64,000 bases of DNA, from assembly GCF_002926165.1 (NCBI RefSeq), contig NZ_MAGP01000067.1, positions 47,700 through 111,699 of the forward strand. Direction: 5' to 3'. The DNA comes from Micromonospora chalcea. GTDB lineage: Bacteria; Actinomycetota; Actinomycetes; Mycobacteriales; Micromonosporaceae. The position numbers and the translations under genes were made by a program. Every line of letters starts with the position of its first letter. Within the stretch, counting starts at the first letter, position 1. The notes under the pieces were generated by a model, which saw nothing but the letters and a program-made list of their open reading frames with translations, searched no databases and was not told the DNA's origin. Shown here piece after piece: positions 33,253-41,564 of this stretch.

Positions 33253-33891
33253 CTATGTCGCTGAGGTGTTGTACCGGTCCAGCGTCGCCTTCGAGGTCGA
33301 CGCGTCGCGGAAGACAAGCTCCCACGGGCCGGTGTTCACATCCATGTCCTTGCCGAACCCGACCCACTTCCCGGCCAACCGTCGGCCCGGCGGCTCGGCC
33401 AGAAGCTGGATCGCTCCGTGATAGTGGGCACCCCGGTAGTAGCCGGCCGGGTCGGTCTGCTCCACCCAGGTGCCGGTGACAACGGCACCGTCCACGGTCA
33501 GGTCCAGCGACAGAGACGAGGACGCCGATCCGGGCAGGCTGCGCGCGGTCAGCCTGTCACCGTGCTGCAGCAGGACGACGAAGTGTTGTCCGGCGAAGGA
33601 CTCCTCCCGGCCGCTGGAGTAGTACTGGTAGCGGCTGAGCCACACGCCCTCGTACGACCTGTGCGCCGTGCTGGGCTCGGCAGCCGGCGTCGGCGTGGCC
33701 AGGTTCGACACGGGTGAGGCCAGGTCGTGGCCACCCTGTTGGTCGTCGGCCACGTGCCCACCGGGCACCGCGGCGAAGCCGAGCAGTGAGATGGGCAGGC
33801 CGGTGACGACCTCCAGCGCGCGTGCGAAGTCGTCCTGGCTCATGCGCATCCCGTCATGGAGGGCGCCCAGGGCCGTGTCGGGAGCGGCCAT
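33253..33891 (-). CDS. XRE-regulator-associated C-terminal domain, helix-turn-helix missing
   Basis: A 212-residue frame. From about residue 80 (YEGVWLSRYQYYSSGREESF) through GDRLTARSLPGSASSSLSLDL and TGTWVEQTDPAGYYRGAHYHGAIQLL to GKWVGFGKDMDVNTGPWELVF it matches the C-terminal domain of long actinobacterial XRE regulators. The N-terminal 80 residues have no recognisable DNA-binding helix-turn-helix. It may be a stand-alone sensor or the 3' part of a broken regulator. ATG 33891 or the GTG at 33927 could start it; neither has a strong ribosome binding site. Confidence 0.6.
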   Translation of the reverse strand: MAAPDTALGALHDGMRMSQDDFARALEVVTGLPISLLGFAAVPGGHVADDQQGGHDLASPVSNLATPTPAAEPSTAHRSYEGVWLSRYQYYSSGREESFAGQHFVVLLQHGDRLTARSLPGSASSSLSLDLTVDGAVVTGTWVEQTDPAGYYRGAHYHGAIQLLAEPPGRRLAGKWVGFGKDMDVNTGPWELVFRDASTSKATLDRYNTSAT

Positions 33892-34033
33892 GAGCGACAC
33901 GATAGCGCTGTGTCGCAGTGGTGTCACCGTTGGTGCGTGGCTCGTAGGTCATCGACGAGCGGCGTTTCGGGGTACGGTCGACAGAATGGCGGCCGGGTGA
34001 GTTCGCCGGGCCTCTTGAGCTTGGAGCTGGGCT

Positions 34034-35230
34034 ATGGCTTCCTCCGTCGATCCGCGCTTCGGGGCAGCTCTGCGCGAGTTTCGGGAGCGGCGTGGTCTGT
34101 CGCTTCGGTCCCTCGGGCAGCTCGCCCATCGAAGCAAGAGCCATCTGCACGAGCTGGAAGCAGGGCTCAAGGCTCCGACTGTCGACACGGCGCGCCACTT
34201 GGACCGGATTCTCGACGCCGGAGGTGTGCTTGCTCGGCTGGTCGATGCGCCGATCGACCATGCGGCCGAGGCGGGCGAGTTGCGGGCGAGGGTTGCCGCC
34301 AGTGATGTCAGCGGTGAGGTGCTCGAACGGATCGAGCAGGGCGTCGACGACCTCGCCACCTCCTATCCGACTATGGCGCCGGCGGATCTGTTGCCGCTGG
34401 TGCGGCGACATCTGGCCTATGTGGTGCGGCTGCTGGACGGACGGGTCACGCTTGCTCAGCAGCGTCGGCTGTTGGTTGCGGGCGGTTGGTTGGCGGTGCT
34501 GCGGGCCACCGTTCACATCGACCTGCGGCAGCGCGGTGCGGCGGCTGCCCATCTGCGTGCTGCTCGTGAGCTTGCCGAACACGCCGAGCATGCGGAGATC
34601 CAGGCGTGGTGTCTGGAGACCCGGGCCTGGGACGTGTTGACGCAAGGTGACTACCGGACGGCACTCGATCTGTCTCATCAAGCACAGCGGGTCGCGCCGA
34701 AAGGCAGCTCGGCCAGGATTCAGGCGACTGCCCAGGAAGCTCGCGCGTGGGCGCGGATCGGTGATGTGGCCGCCACCCGGCGAGCGCTGGAGCGGGTGGA
34801 GCGGTTGACGGCGAATCTGCCCGTTCCGGAACGGGCCGAGCATCACTACCGCTACGATCCCGCGAAGGCCGCCGCCTATATGGCCACGACGTTGGCGTGG
34901 GCCGGTGACCCGGCTGCCGAGCAGGTGGCGCGGGCGGTACTGACCGATCTGGACCCGCACGGTGATGGGGGAGCGCGTCCTCGCCGTTCCGCGTCGGCGC
35001 GTCTCGACCTCGGACTTGCCCTGGTCGCCGCCGACCAGCCGGATGAGGCGGTTGCGCTCGGGGCGCAGGCGGTGGCGTCCGGGCGGGTGGTGCCGTCGAA
35101 CTGGTGGCGAGCCGCGGAACTGCTCGCGAAGGTGGAGCAGTCGGGCGTGCCGGAGGCCGCGATGTTGCGTGACCTGTGCGTCGAGTACGCCCCCACCCGC
35201 CGATCGACAGCGGACAGCACACCTGGTTAG
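34034..35230 (+). CDS. XRE-family regulator with TPR-like C-terminal region
   Basis: A 398-residue protein: N-terminal XRE helix-turn-helix (LREFRERRGLSLRSLGQLAHRSKSHLHELEAGLKAPTVDTARHLDR, about 13-58) followed by helical repeats (AHLRAARELAEHAEHAEIQAW; AWDVLTQGDYRTALDLSHQA; AATRRALERVERLT) typical of the numerous actinobacterial XRE-TPR regulators linked to development or antibiotic control. ATG 34034 follows GGAG by 7 bases. The two small genes downstream are on the same strand; such regulators are often encoded next to small partner proteins. Confidence 0.85.
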   Translation: MASSVDPRFGAALREFRERRGLSLRSLGQLAHRSKSHLHELEAGLKAPTVDTARHLDRILDAGGVLARLVDAPIDHAAEAGELRARVAASDVSGEVLERIEQGVDDLATSYPTMAPADLLPLVRRHLAYVVRLLDGRVTLAQQRRLLVAGGWLAVLRATVHIDLRQRGAAAAHLRAARELAEHAEHAEIQAWCLETRAWDVLTQGDYRTALDLSHQAQRVAPKGSSARIQATAQEARAWARIGDVAATRRALERVERLTANLPVPERAEHHYRYDPAKAAAYMATTLAWAGDPAAEQVARAVLTDLDPHGDGGARPRRSASARLDLGLALVAADQPDEAVALGAQAVASGRVVPSNWWRAAELLAKVEQSGVPEAAMLRDLCVEYAPTRRSTADSTPG

Positions 35231-35345
35231 CGGACAGTCACCTCCTGGATCGTGGACGCGCTCGGCGTGACGCTGGATCTCCACCGGGCGCGGATAGGCA
35301 CATCAGCAGGTGTCCTCCGTGCCCTCACCACGGAGGGCCGGACAG

Positions 35346-35702
35346 ATGACGGTGACCATTGGGCTCCTGCGACGGCTCGTCGGTCGGTACCTTCCGCCGT
35401 CGACGGTGTCCGGCTTCGGCGAGCGCATCCAGGCGATGGAGCAGGAGATCGCCAGACGTCGTTTGCTGGACCAGGCGCGAGGCGGGCAACGGTCCCCGGA
35501 CGGCGACGCCTCGCGGGAGCGCCGCGTCTCGTACGACGCTTACCTGTCCGCCGCCGCGTTGACGTTCGCCCGGCGGCATCGGCCGGTGTGGTGCTGGCGG
35601 CGGTGGAGACGGGTCTGCCGGTGCGGAGCCGACCTGCCCTGTCATTCGCGGCATCGGCTTCCGATCAATCGTGGTCACTGGCCACAGGCGAGCGACAAGT
35701 GA
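35346..35702 (+). CDS. Small protein downstream of the XRE regulator, unknown function
   Basis: A 118-residue frame beginning TVTIGLLRRLVGRYLPPSTVS, then a helical stretch (FGERIQAMEQEIARRRLLDQ) and a Cys/Arg/Trp-rich tail (WCWRRWRRVCRCGADLPCHS). ATG 35346 follows GGAGGG by about 9 bases. Its stop overlaps the next gene's GTG (GTGA), so the pair is coupled. No family is recognised. Confidence 0.6.
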   Translation: MTVTIGLLRRLVGRYLPPSTVSGFGERIQAMEQEIARRRLLDQARGGQRSPDGDASRERRVSYDAYLSAAALTFARRHRPVWCWRRWRRVCRCGADLPCHSRHRLPINRGHWPQASDK

Positions 35703-36046
35703 TCGCCGGGCCGGAGGAGATGATCCTCGCGGTACACGTGCGGGGACTCGACGGCATGTGTGCCGGGTGCCGGGCGTGGTGGGCACGGCTCACGCCGTAC
35801 CCGTGCTGGCAGGCGGAATGGGCGACGAGTCGGCAGGCGCGGGCGATCACCGCGCGGTTCCTGGAGGGTGCGCGCACTCGCAGGCGTGAGCTGCGGGCGG
35901 AGTACGCCGGCGCGCCGGTGTCACTGGCTCTGTATCTCGGCGCCTACCTCGTGCAAGCCTCCGAGGACATGCCCTGGGCGCCTGCCGGCGCGCTGCACCG
36001 CCGCTTCGTCGGGTGGACCCGGGAGGCGGGTCCGCAGGGGCGGTGA
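35699..36046 (+). CDS. Small CxxC protein coupled to the preceding gene
   Basis: A 115-residue protein with GMCAGCRAWWARLTPYPCW near the N-terminus, a helical middle (ARAITARFLEGARTRRRELRAEY) and WAPAGALHRRFVGWTREA at the end. The Cys residues (CAGC and the later PYPCW) could bind metal. GTG 35699 overlaps the preceding stop; ATG 35720 is an alternative. It looks like the second small partner of the XRE regulator. Confidence 0.6.
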   Translation: MIAGPEEMILAVHVRGLDGMCAGCRAWWARLTPYPCWQAEWATSRQARAITARFLEGARTRRRELRAEYAGAPVSLALYLGAYLVQASEDMPWAPAGALHRRFVGWTREAGPQGR

Positions 36047-36050
36047 CTGC

Positions 36051-36560
36051 TCAGAGTCGTCGCTCCCGCAGCCGCCGCCGGAACCGCATCCACTCGGCCG
36101 GTACGACGAGGCAGCCCGCCACCGCGGGCGGCACGGTCACCAGGAAGTCCGGCCACCGCCAGATCGGCGCGTCCGCTTCCCGCAGGTGGGTGGGGTGCCG
36201 GGGGTCGTACCGGACCGCTATCACGTCGCCCGCGGCCGGCCGGTGCACCGGGTTCTCCAGGATCGCCGTCGTGCCCACCGGCCCCGACAGGTAGACGACG
36301 TTCAGGGACTTGCCGCGCCCTTCGTAGTTGGCGCGCACCACCTGGGCGTCGCCGATCCGGCCCCTGGTCTCCAGCATGCGGTTCTCCCACACCTGCCACC
36401 CGGCGAAGGTCAGGAACAGCGCGGTGAACAGGGACGTGACGAGCAGCCAGAGACCGGCTGTCAGCACGGTCGCCCCCTCGCCCCGTAGCAGGCCGAGGAC
36501 GACCTCCTCGTAGCGCGAGGGGCGGCTGACGGGGCCGGCGCCCGCTCCGTCGACAGACAT
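36051..36560 (-). CDS. DUF3592-like membrane protein
   Basis: A 169-residue protein with two transmembrane helices, GLWLLVTSLFTALFLTFAGWQVW (about 32-55) and FLVTVPPAVAGCLVVPAEWM near the C-terminus, flanking an extracytoplasmic domain with GRIGDAQVVRANYEGRGKS, IAVRYDPRHPTHLREAD, which matches the DUF3592 layout. Function unknown. ATG 36560 has AAGGAG 7 bases upstream, deciding it over 36596. Confidence 0.75.
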   Translation of the reverse strand: MSVDGAGAGPVSRPSRYEEVVLGLLRGEGATVLTAGLWLLVTSLFTALFLTFAGWQVWENRMLETRGRIGDAQVVRANYEGRGKSLNVVYLSGPVGTTAILENPVHRPAAGDVIAVRYDPRHPTHLREADAPIWRWPDFLVTVPPAVAGCLVVPAEWMRFRRRLRERRL

Positions 36561-36640
36561 CCCGCCGCTCCTTCGCCGACTGCCCCGGACATCCACGGTA
36601 GCCAGCGCGCCCAGCCCGGGGTATAGGTGACGAGAAGTTG

Positions 36641-36678
36641 ATATGACTGAGAGGCATAAATATACCTCTCAGTCATAT
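36641..36678. repeat. 38-bp AT-rich palindrome, copy 2
   Basis: Inverted repeat with 14-bp arms (ATATGACTGAGAGG and its complement), extended by a further ATA/TAT pair after one mismatch, followed by CGCTCG. It is the sister of 15874-15911: its right arm ATGCCTCT-type word differs by one base, and both arms changed together. It lies after the stop of the leftward ABC-F gene. Confidence 0.82.
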
Positions 36679-36690
36679 CGCTCGAAGCAC

Positions 36691-38406
36691 TCAGTCTTCC
36701 GGCCGGGCATCACCCTCCGTGACAGAACGGCCTGGCGCCGCCGGGGCGGTGAGCGACAGCGTGGGCCACGCCGCCAGGTCGTGGAGCATCTGCCGGTCGT
36801 GGGTGGCGACGACCACCGCGGCCCTCGTCGTCAGCAGGGCGGCGGTGAGGTCGTCGACCAGCGGCGCCGACAGGTGGTTGGTGGGTTCGTCGAGGATCAG
36901 CAGGTCGGGACGTTCGGCCAGGCGCAGCGCCAGGTTCAGCCGCCGTTGCTGTCCGTGCGACATCCGGCCGACGGGGGTACGCCGGGCCTCGGCGTCGAGC
37001 AGGTTCGTCGCGCTCAGCGGCAGGGCCGTGCCGGAGCCGACGCGCCCGGCGGAGCGCAACCGGCCCACGTGCTGCTCGTACAGGTCGTGGGCGAGCAGCG
37101 CCGGTGGCCAGTCGGGCACCTCCTGACCGAGGTACGCGACGCGCGCGCCGGACAGGTGCCGGACCTCCCCGGTCGACGGCGTGAGGTCACCGGCCAGCGC
37201 GGAGAGCAGCGTCGACTTGCCCGCGCCGTTGGGTCCGGTCACCAGCAGGCGGTCCCCGCCGTCGAGCGTGAGCGTGACCGGGGTACGCAGGCGCCCGGCC
37301 ACCGTCACGTCGTGGCAGCGCAGGGTCGGCAGTCCGGGACGGGTGTCCAGCGGTGGCCAGCGCAGCGGCTGCGGTGGCTCCGGCACGGTGACGCGGTGCG
37401 CGTCGAGCGCCTCCTGCCGGCGGCGCAGCGCCTGGACCAGTCCGGGCGCGCGGGACTGGCGCTGGTGCTTGCCGTGTCCCTTCTCCGGCCGCCAGCCGGT
37501 GCTGAGGCGGTCCCGCGCCTCCCGTACCCCGTCGGCCAGCCGCTGGTGCTCGGCCTGCTGCGCCTCGTGGTCGCGTACCCAGTGCGCGAAGTCGCGGCGG
37601 CGCCCGTCCTGCCAGGCGGCGTAGTCCCCGGCGTAGCGGCGCGGGCGCCCGTCCGCGCTGGGGTCGAGGTCCAGGAACTCCGTGGCGACGTCCCGCAGCA
37701 GGGCGCGGTCGTGGGTCACCAGCACGACGCCGCCCGGGTGGTCGCGTAGCCTGGCGGTGAGGAAGGCCAGGCTGTCCGCGTCGAGGTGGTTGGTCGGCTC
37801 GTCCAGCATCAGCAGGTCCACCCGCGCTCCCAGCAGGCATGCCAGCCGGACCCGGTAGCGCTGGCCGACGGACAGCGTGGCCAGTTCCCGGTCCCGGTCC
37901 GGGCAGGCGTCGAGGCCGGCCAGCGCCACGTCGACGATCCGCTGCGCGTCCCAGGCGTCCAGCCGGGTCGCCGCGTCCAGGGCGGCGGCGTACGCGTCGT
38001 CCGCGCCCGCCCGGCCCTCGGTGAGCGCGATCGCGGCCTCGTCGAACGCCCGCAGCGCGCGTTCGGACTCCCGGATCGCCTCCCGGACGAGCGTGCCCAC
38101 GGTCTCGCCGTGGCGCGACTCCAGGTTCTGCCGGGCGACGCCGATCGTGCCCAGCCGTTCCACCACGCCCTGGTCGGGAGCGATGAGGCCGGCCAGCACG
38201 TGCAGCAGCGTGGTCTTGCCGCGGCCGTTCTCGCCGACGACCGCCAGGCGGGAACCGGCGGAGACGGTCACGCTGACGTCGGACAGCACGACCCGGCCGC
38301 CGAGTACGACGCGGACGCCGTCGGCCCGCACGTGCGCCCGGTGCCCGGCGGGCAGCGAACCGCCCGAGGTGGATGGGAAGGAAGGAATGTTGTCGAGGTT
38401 GTGCAC
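36691..38406 (-). CDS. ABC-F ribosome-protection ATPase, antibiotic resistance type
   Basis: A 571-residue soluble protein with two ATPase domains and no membrane segments. First domain: Walker A GENGRGKT, signature [11 protein letters not shown], Walker [13 protein letters not shown]. Second: [31 protein letters not shown]. The inter-domain linker (about 250-320, [17 protein letters not shown] through [10 protein letters not shown]) is basic and helical, as in ABC-F proteins that remove macrolides, lincosamides or streptogramins from the ribosome. GTG 38406 has a weak AAGAG site. A 14-codon leader ORF lies 115 bases upstream, suggesting drug-induced attenuation control. Confidence 0.88.
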   Translation of the reverse strand: MHNLDNIPSFPSTSGGSLPAGHRAHVRADGVRVVLGGRVVLSDVSVTVSAGSRLAVVGENGRGKTTLLHVLAGLIAPDQGVVERLGTIGVARQNLESRHGETVGTLVREAIRESERALRAFDEAAIALTEGRAGADDAYAAALDAATRLDAWDAQRIVDVALAGLDACPDRDRELATLSVGQRYRVRLACLLGARVDLLMLDEPTNHLDADSLAFLTARLRDHPGGVVLVTHDRALLRDVATEFLDLDPSADGRPRRYAGDYAAWQDGRRRDFAHWVRDHEAQQAEHQRLADGVREARDRLSTGWRPEKGHGKHQRQSRAPGLVQALRRRQEALDAHRVTVPEPPQPLRWPPLDTRPGLPTLRCHDVTVAGRLRTPVTLTLDGGDRLLVTGPNGAGKSTLLSALAGDLTPSTGEVRHLSGARVAYLGQEVPDWPPALLAHDLYEQHVGRLRSAGRVGSGTALPLSATNLLDAEARRTPVGRMSHGQQRRLNLALRLAERPDLLILDEPTNHLSAPLVDDLTAALLTTRAAVVVATHDRQMLHDLAAWPTLSLTAPAAPGRSVTEGDARPED

Positions 38407-38450
38407 AGTCCGCTCTTCGGCTCGTCGTGGAGCCGGGCAGCGCGAGGACA

Positions 38451-38478
38451 CCGCCCGGCGGGAACGCCGGGACGGCGG
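38451..38478 (-). promoter_or_regulatory. Hairpin between leader peptide and ABC-F gene
   Basis: CCCGGCG/CGCCGGG with loop GGAA plus outer pairing lies between the leader ORF stop and the ABC-F start. It could be the attenuating structure, although no T-run follows, so a terminator or a start-masking stem are both possible. Confidence 0.4.
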
Positions 38479-38521
38479 AGCAGAGCTGGTACGTCAGAAG
38501 AAGCCGGTCACCCTGCCGCCG

Positions 38522-38566
38522 TCAGCGGAGGGACCAGGGCTTCATGACAGCGGCGAAGAACCTCAT
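38522..38566 (-). CDS. Leader peptide for ribosome-mediated attenuation (14 codons)
   Basis: ATG 38566 to TGA at 38522 encodes MRFFAAVMKPWSLR. It lies alone in the untranslated leader of the ABC-F gene. A TACTGT hexamer (plus-strand coordinates 38574-38579, read on minus) ends 7 bases before the ATG, so the message is probably leaderless at this ORF. Erm and ABC-F resistance genes commonly carry such short drug-sensing ORFs; a ribosome stalled here by its antibiotic would release expression downstream. Too short for statistical support; the call rests on position, start and context. Confidence 0.55.
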   Translation of the reverse strand: MRFFAAVMKPWSLR

Positions 38567-38607
38567 GCGGTAAACAGTACCCGGCTCCGGGCCGGAGATC
38601 ACCGGAG

Positions 38608-40455
38608 TTACCGGCGGAGGCGGGCGGAGGCCTCGGCGTCGAGCAGGTCGTTCACCGCCAGCGCCGAGTTGATCAGGGCGAGGTGGCTGAACGCCTGCGG
38701 ATAGTTGCCGATCTGCTCACCGGTGGAGGCGATCTCCTCGGCGTAGAGCCCGAGGTGGTTGCTGAAGGTGAACATCTTCTCCAGGGTGAGCCGGGCGTCG
38801 TCCAGCCGGCCGGAGCGGGCCAGCGCCTCGACGTACCAGAACGTGCACATGTTGAACGTGCCCTCGTGACCGGGGAGCCCGTCGGGGGAGTGGACCGGGT
38901 CGTACCGGTGGACCAGGCTGTCCGAGACCAGGTCCCGCTCGATCGACTCGAGGGTGGACAGCCACAGCGGGTCGGTGGGCGTGACGAAGCCGACCGCCGG
39001 CATGTAGAGCAGGGCGGCGTCGAGCACGTTCTCGTCGTACGCCTGCACGAAGCTGCCGCGTTCCCGGTGGAAACCGCGGGCCATGACCTGGTTGTAGATC
39101 CGGTTGCGTTGTTCGGTCCAGCAGTGCATGTCGCCGGGCCGGCCGGTGCGGGTGGCCAGCCGGATGGCGCGGTCCAGCGCCACCCACGACATCACCCGGC
39201 CGAACGTGTAGTTGCGGGGGTGGTGGCGGCTCTCCCAGATGCCGGCGTCGCGCTGGTCCCAGTTGTGGCAGAGCCAGTCGATCAGCCGCACGGTGCTCTT
39301 CCACACCTGGTGCGACACCCGGATGCCCTGCTCGTCGGCGAGGTGCATGGCGTAGAGCGCCTCGCCGTGGATGTCGAGCTGGAGCTGGTCGGCGGCGCCG
39401 TTGCCGATCCGCACCGGACGGGAGCCGCGGTAGCCCTCCAGGTGGTCGAGCACCTCCTCGTGCAGGTCCGAGGACCCGTCCACCCGGTACATGATCTTCA
39501 GTGGGTCCTGGTGGTCGCCGGCCTCGCGGATGCGCTCGTCCAGCCAGTCCATGTACCGGCTGACCTCCTCGGTGAACCCGAGGCCGAGCAGCGCGTGCAC
39601 GGAGAACGAGGTGTCGCGTACCCAGGTGTAGCGGTAGTCCCAGTTGCGGGAGCCGCCGACCAGCTCGGGCAGCGCGGCGGTCGGCGCGGCGATCATCGCG
39701 CCGGTCGGCGCGTACGTCATGAGCTTGAGCGTGATGGCCGAGCGCTCGACCATCTCCCGCCAGCGCCCGGTGTAGCGGGAGCGCTCGACCCAGCGCCGCC
39801 AGTAGTCCCGGGTCCACTCGAACATGCCCTGGACCTCTTCCGGCGGGATGATCCTGGGCTCGTCGATGCCGGTCTCCAGGACCACCCCGCCGGTGTCGCC
39901 CTCCTGCAACGTGCCGTAGGCGATCAGGTCGCCGTCCTCCATGCGGATCTCGCCGGTCTTGGCCCAGAGCTGCCGCACCGGATCGATCGGGTTGAACGCG
40001 AGCGTCGCCGACCGGCTCCGGAACAGGTAGCCGTTGCGGTGTCGCTCCAGCTCATGGCTCTCCCGGGCGAAGTCGAAGCGCGGCCGGCACTCCACCCGGA
40101 ACCGCATGCTGCCGCGCACCATGTTGACCATGCGCACGATGCGGTGCGAGTCGGTGACCCGCTCGCCGGTCACCGGCATGAAGTCCATCACCTCGGCGAC
40201 GCCGTCCGCGCTGATGAACCGGGTGATCAGGATTGGCGTGCCGGGGAGGTAGAGCTGCTTCGTGACGTACCGGACGTCGTGCGGGGCGATCTGGAAGAAG
40301 CCGCCCTTGTCCTTGTCCAGCAACGCGCAGAAGACGCTGGGCGAGTCGAAGCGCGGCGCGCAGAACCAGTCGATCGTCCCGTCACAGGTCACCAGCGCTG
40401 CGGTCTGGAGGTCGCCGATGAGCCCGTGATCCTCGATCGCCGGATAGCTCTTCAC
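38608..40455 (-). CDS. Glycoside hydrolase family 15 protein, trehalase-like
   Basis: A 615-residue protein. The N-terminal beta-sandwich (YPAIEDHGLIGDLQTAALVTCDGTIDWFCAPRFDSPSVF) and the (alpha/alpha)6 barrel with SRNWDYRYTWVRDTSFSVHALLGLGF, QLDIHGEALYAM and GLYAEEI are characteristic of the GH15 trehalase/glucoamylase-like group found across actinobacteria and studied as a mycobacterial trehalase. No signal peptide, so it acts in the cytoplasm. GTG 40455 follows GGGGGG. Monocistronic. Confidence 0.9.
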   Translation of the reverse strand: MKSYPAIEDHGLIGDLQTAALVTCDGTIDWFCAPRFDSPSVFCALLDKDKGGFFQIAPHDVRYVTKQLYLPGTPILITRFISADGVAEVMDFMPVTGERVTDSHRIVRMVNMVRGSMRFRVECRPRFDFARESHELERHRNGYLFRSRSATLAFNPIDPVRQLWAKTGEIRMEDGDLIAYGTLQEGDTGGVVLETGIDEPRIIPPEEVQGMFEWTRDYWRRWVERSRYTGRWREMVERSAITLKLMTYAPTGAMIAAPTAALPELVGGSRNWDYRYTWVRDTSFSVHALLGLGFTEEVSRYMDWLDERIREAGDHQDPLKIMYRVDGSSDLHEEVLDHLEGYRGSRPVRIGNGAADQLQLDIHGEALYAMHLADEQGIRVSHQVWKSTVRLIDWLCHNWDQRDAGIWESRHHPRNYTFGRVMSWVALDRAIRLATRTGRPGDMHCWTEQRNRIYNQVMARGFHRERGSFVQAYDENVLDAALLYMPAVGFVTPTDPLWLSTLESIERDLVSDSLVHRYDPVHSPDGLPGHEGTFNMCTFWYVEALARSGRLDDARLTLEKMFTFSNHLGLYAEEIASTGEQIGNYPQAFSHLALINSALAVNDLLDAEASARLRR

Positions 40456-40513
40456 GTCGCCCCCCAGGTTCCGACTGCCCTCTCCGACTCAACCTAGGGG
40501 AAGAATTGTCAGG

Positions 40514-41485
40514 TTAGAGGGGATTCGTGGTCACCCACCCTCGCGCGTCACGCCGCGCCTCGACCGCCCGGCGGGTCTCCTCGTTCACCAGTTCCGCGTT
40601 GATCATCGCCGCGGTCCGGGCACCAGCCGCGGCAGCGGCCCCGACCTGCGCCGACAGGTCGGTCACGTTGCCCGCGACCCACACCCCGGGCACCTCGGTA
40701 CGCCCCGACTCGTCGGCCGGCAGGTACTCGCCCATCCCGCTGGGGTGCGGTTGCGGGCGCAGGCCCAGTCCGGCCAGGAACCCGGTGCGCGCGACCATCC
40801 GGGGCGCGACGGTCAGCACCTCCCGGTCGACGGTGCGGCCGTCGCGCAGGCGTACCCCGGTCACCCGGTCCCCGGCCGTCTCGACGGCCGCGACCTCGCC
40901 CTCGACCACCGGCACGCCGCGGGCGGCGAGCTGCTCGGCCTGCTCGTCGCCCGGCGGCGGCGCGGTGTGCCGCAGGTAGACCACGTCGTCGCTCCACTGC
41001 CGGAACAGCAGCGTCTGGTGCACCGACATCGGGCCGCTGCCGATCACCCCGATCGGCCGGTCCCGCACCTCCCAGCCGTGGCAGTACGGGCAGTGCACCA
41101 GGTCCCGGCCCCAGCGCTCGCGCAGGCCCGGCACCTCGGGCAGCTCGTCGACCAGGCCGGTGGCGACCAGCACATGACCGGCGCGTACCCGCCGGCCGTC
41201 GGCGAGCGTCACCTCGAAGCCGTCGCCGTCGCGGCGTACCGCCTCGACCCGGCCCTCGGCCAGGTGCCCGCCGTAGCCGCGGACCTCGTCCCGGCCGCGC
41301 GCCAGCAGTTCGGCCGGCGGTACGCCGTCGTGGCCCAGCAGCGCGTGCACGCCGTCGGCGGGCGCGTTGCGCGGTTCGCCGCCGTCCACCACGAGCACCG
41401 ACCGGCGTGCCCGGGCCAGCATCAGCGCGCCGCTCAGCCCGGCCGCGCCGCCGCCGATCACCAGTACCTCGTAGTTCTCGGTCAT
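40514..41485 (-). CDS. FAD-dependent oxidoreductase, thioredoxin-reductase-like
   Basis: A 323-residue flavoprotein. The FAD dinucleotide motif is VIGGGAAGLSGAL (about 8-20), the redox pair is in CPYCHGWE (about 139-146), the NAD(P) motif is IGVIGSGPMSVHQ, and the C-terminal FAD motif is VPGVWVAGNVTD. It probably reduces a small dithiol or disulfide with NADPH. ATG 41485 is preceded by GAGGTGG. It is divergent from the XRE-cupin gene; the direct repeats in the shared promoter region suggest that regulator controls it. Confidence 0.87.
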   Translation of the reverse strand: MTENYEVLVIGGGAAGLSGALMLARARRSVLVVDGGEPRNAPADGVHALLGHDGVPPAELLARGRDEVRGYGGHLAEGRVEAVRRDGDGFEVTLADGRRVRAGHVLVATGLVDELPEVPGLRERWGRDLVHCPYCHGWEVRDRPIGVIGSGPMSVHQTLLFRQWSDDVVYLRHTAPPPGDEQAEQLAARGVPVVEGEVAAVETAGDRVTGVRLRDGRTVDREVLTVAPRMVARTGFLAGLGLRPQPHPSGMGEYLPADESGRTEVPGVWVAGNVTDLSAQVGAAAAAGARTAAMINAELVNEETRRAVEARRDARGWVTTNPL

Positions 41486-41530
41486 CGTGACCACCTCCGC
41501 GACCAGACTGCGGCGGGGAAGCGCAGAACC

Positions 41531-41558
41531 GCAAACTCTCTTGCTGATGTGGCAAACT
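41531..41558. promoter_or_regulatory. Direct GCAAACT repeat in the divergent promoter
   Basis: GCAAACT occurs at 41531-41537 and 41552-41558, 21 bases apart, so both face the same side of the DNA helix. It lies in the 79-base gap between the divergent oxidoreductase and XRE-cupin genes and is a natural candidate operator for that regulator. Confidence 0.5.
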
Positions 41559-41564
41559 GGGGGC

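Noticed and set aside
28744..36700. Active mobile island at tRNA-Val
   Set aside because: No integrase, excisionase, transfer genes or second copy of the tRNA 3' end was found; kept only as a possible decayed region.
36691..38406. ABC membrane exporter
   Set aside because: No transmembrane segments; two fused ATPase domains with a basic linker indicate ABC-F rather than a transporter.
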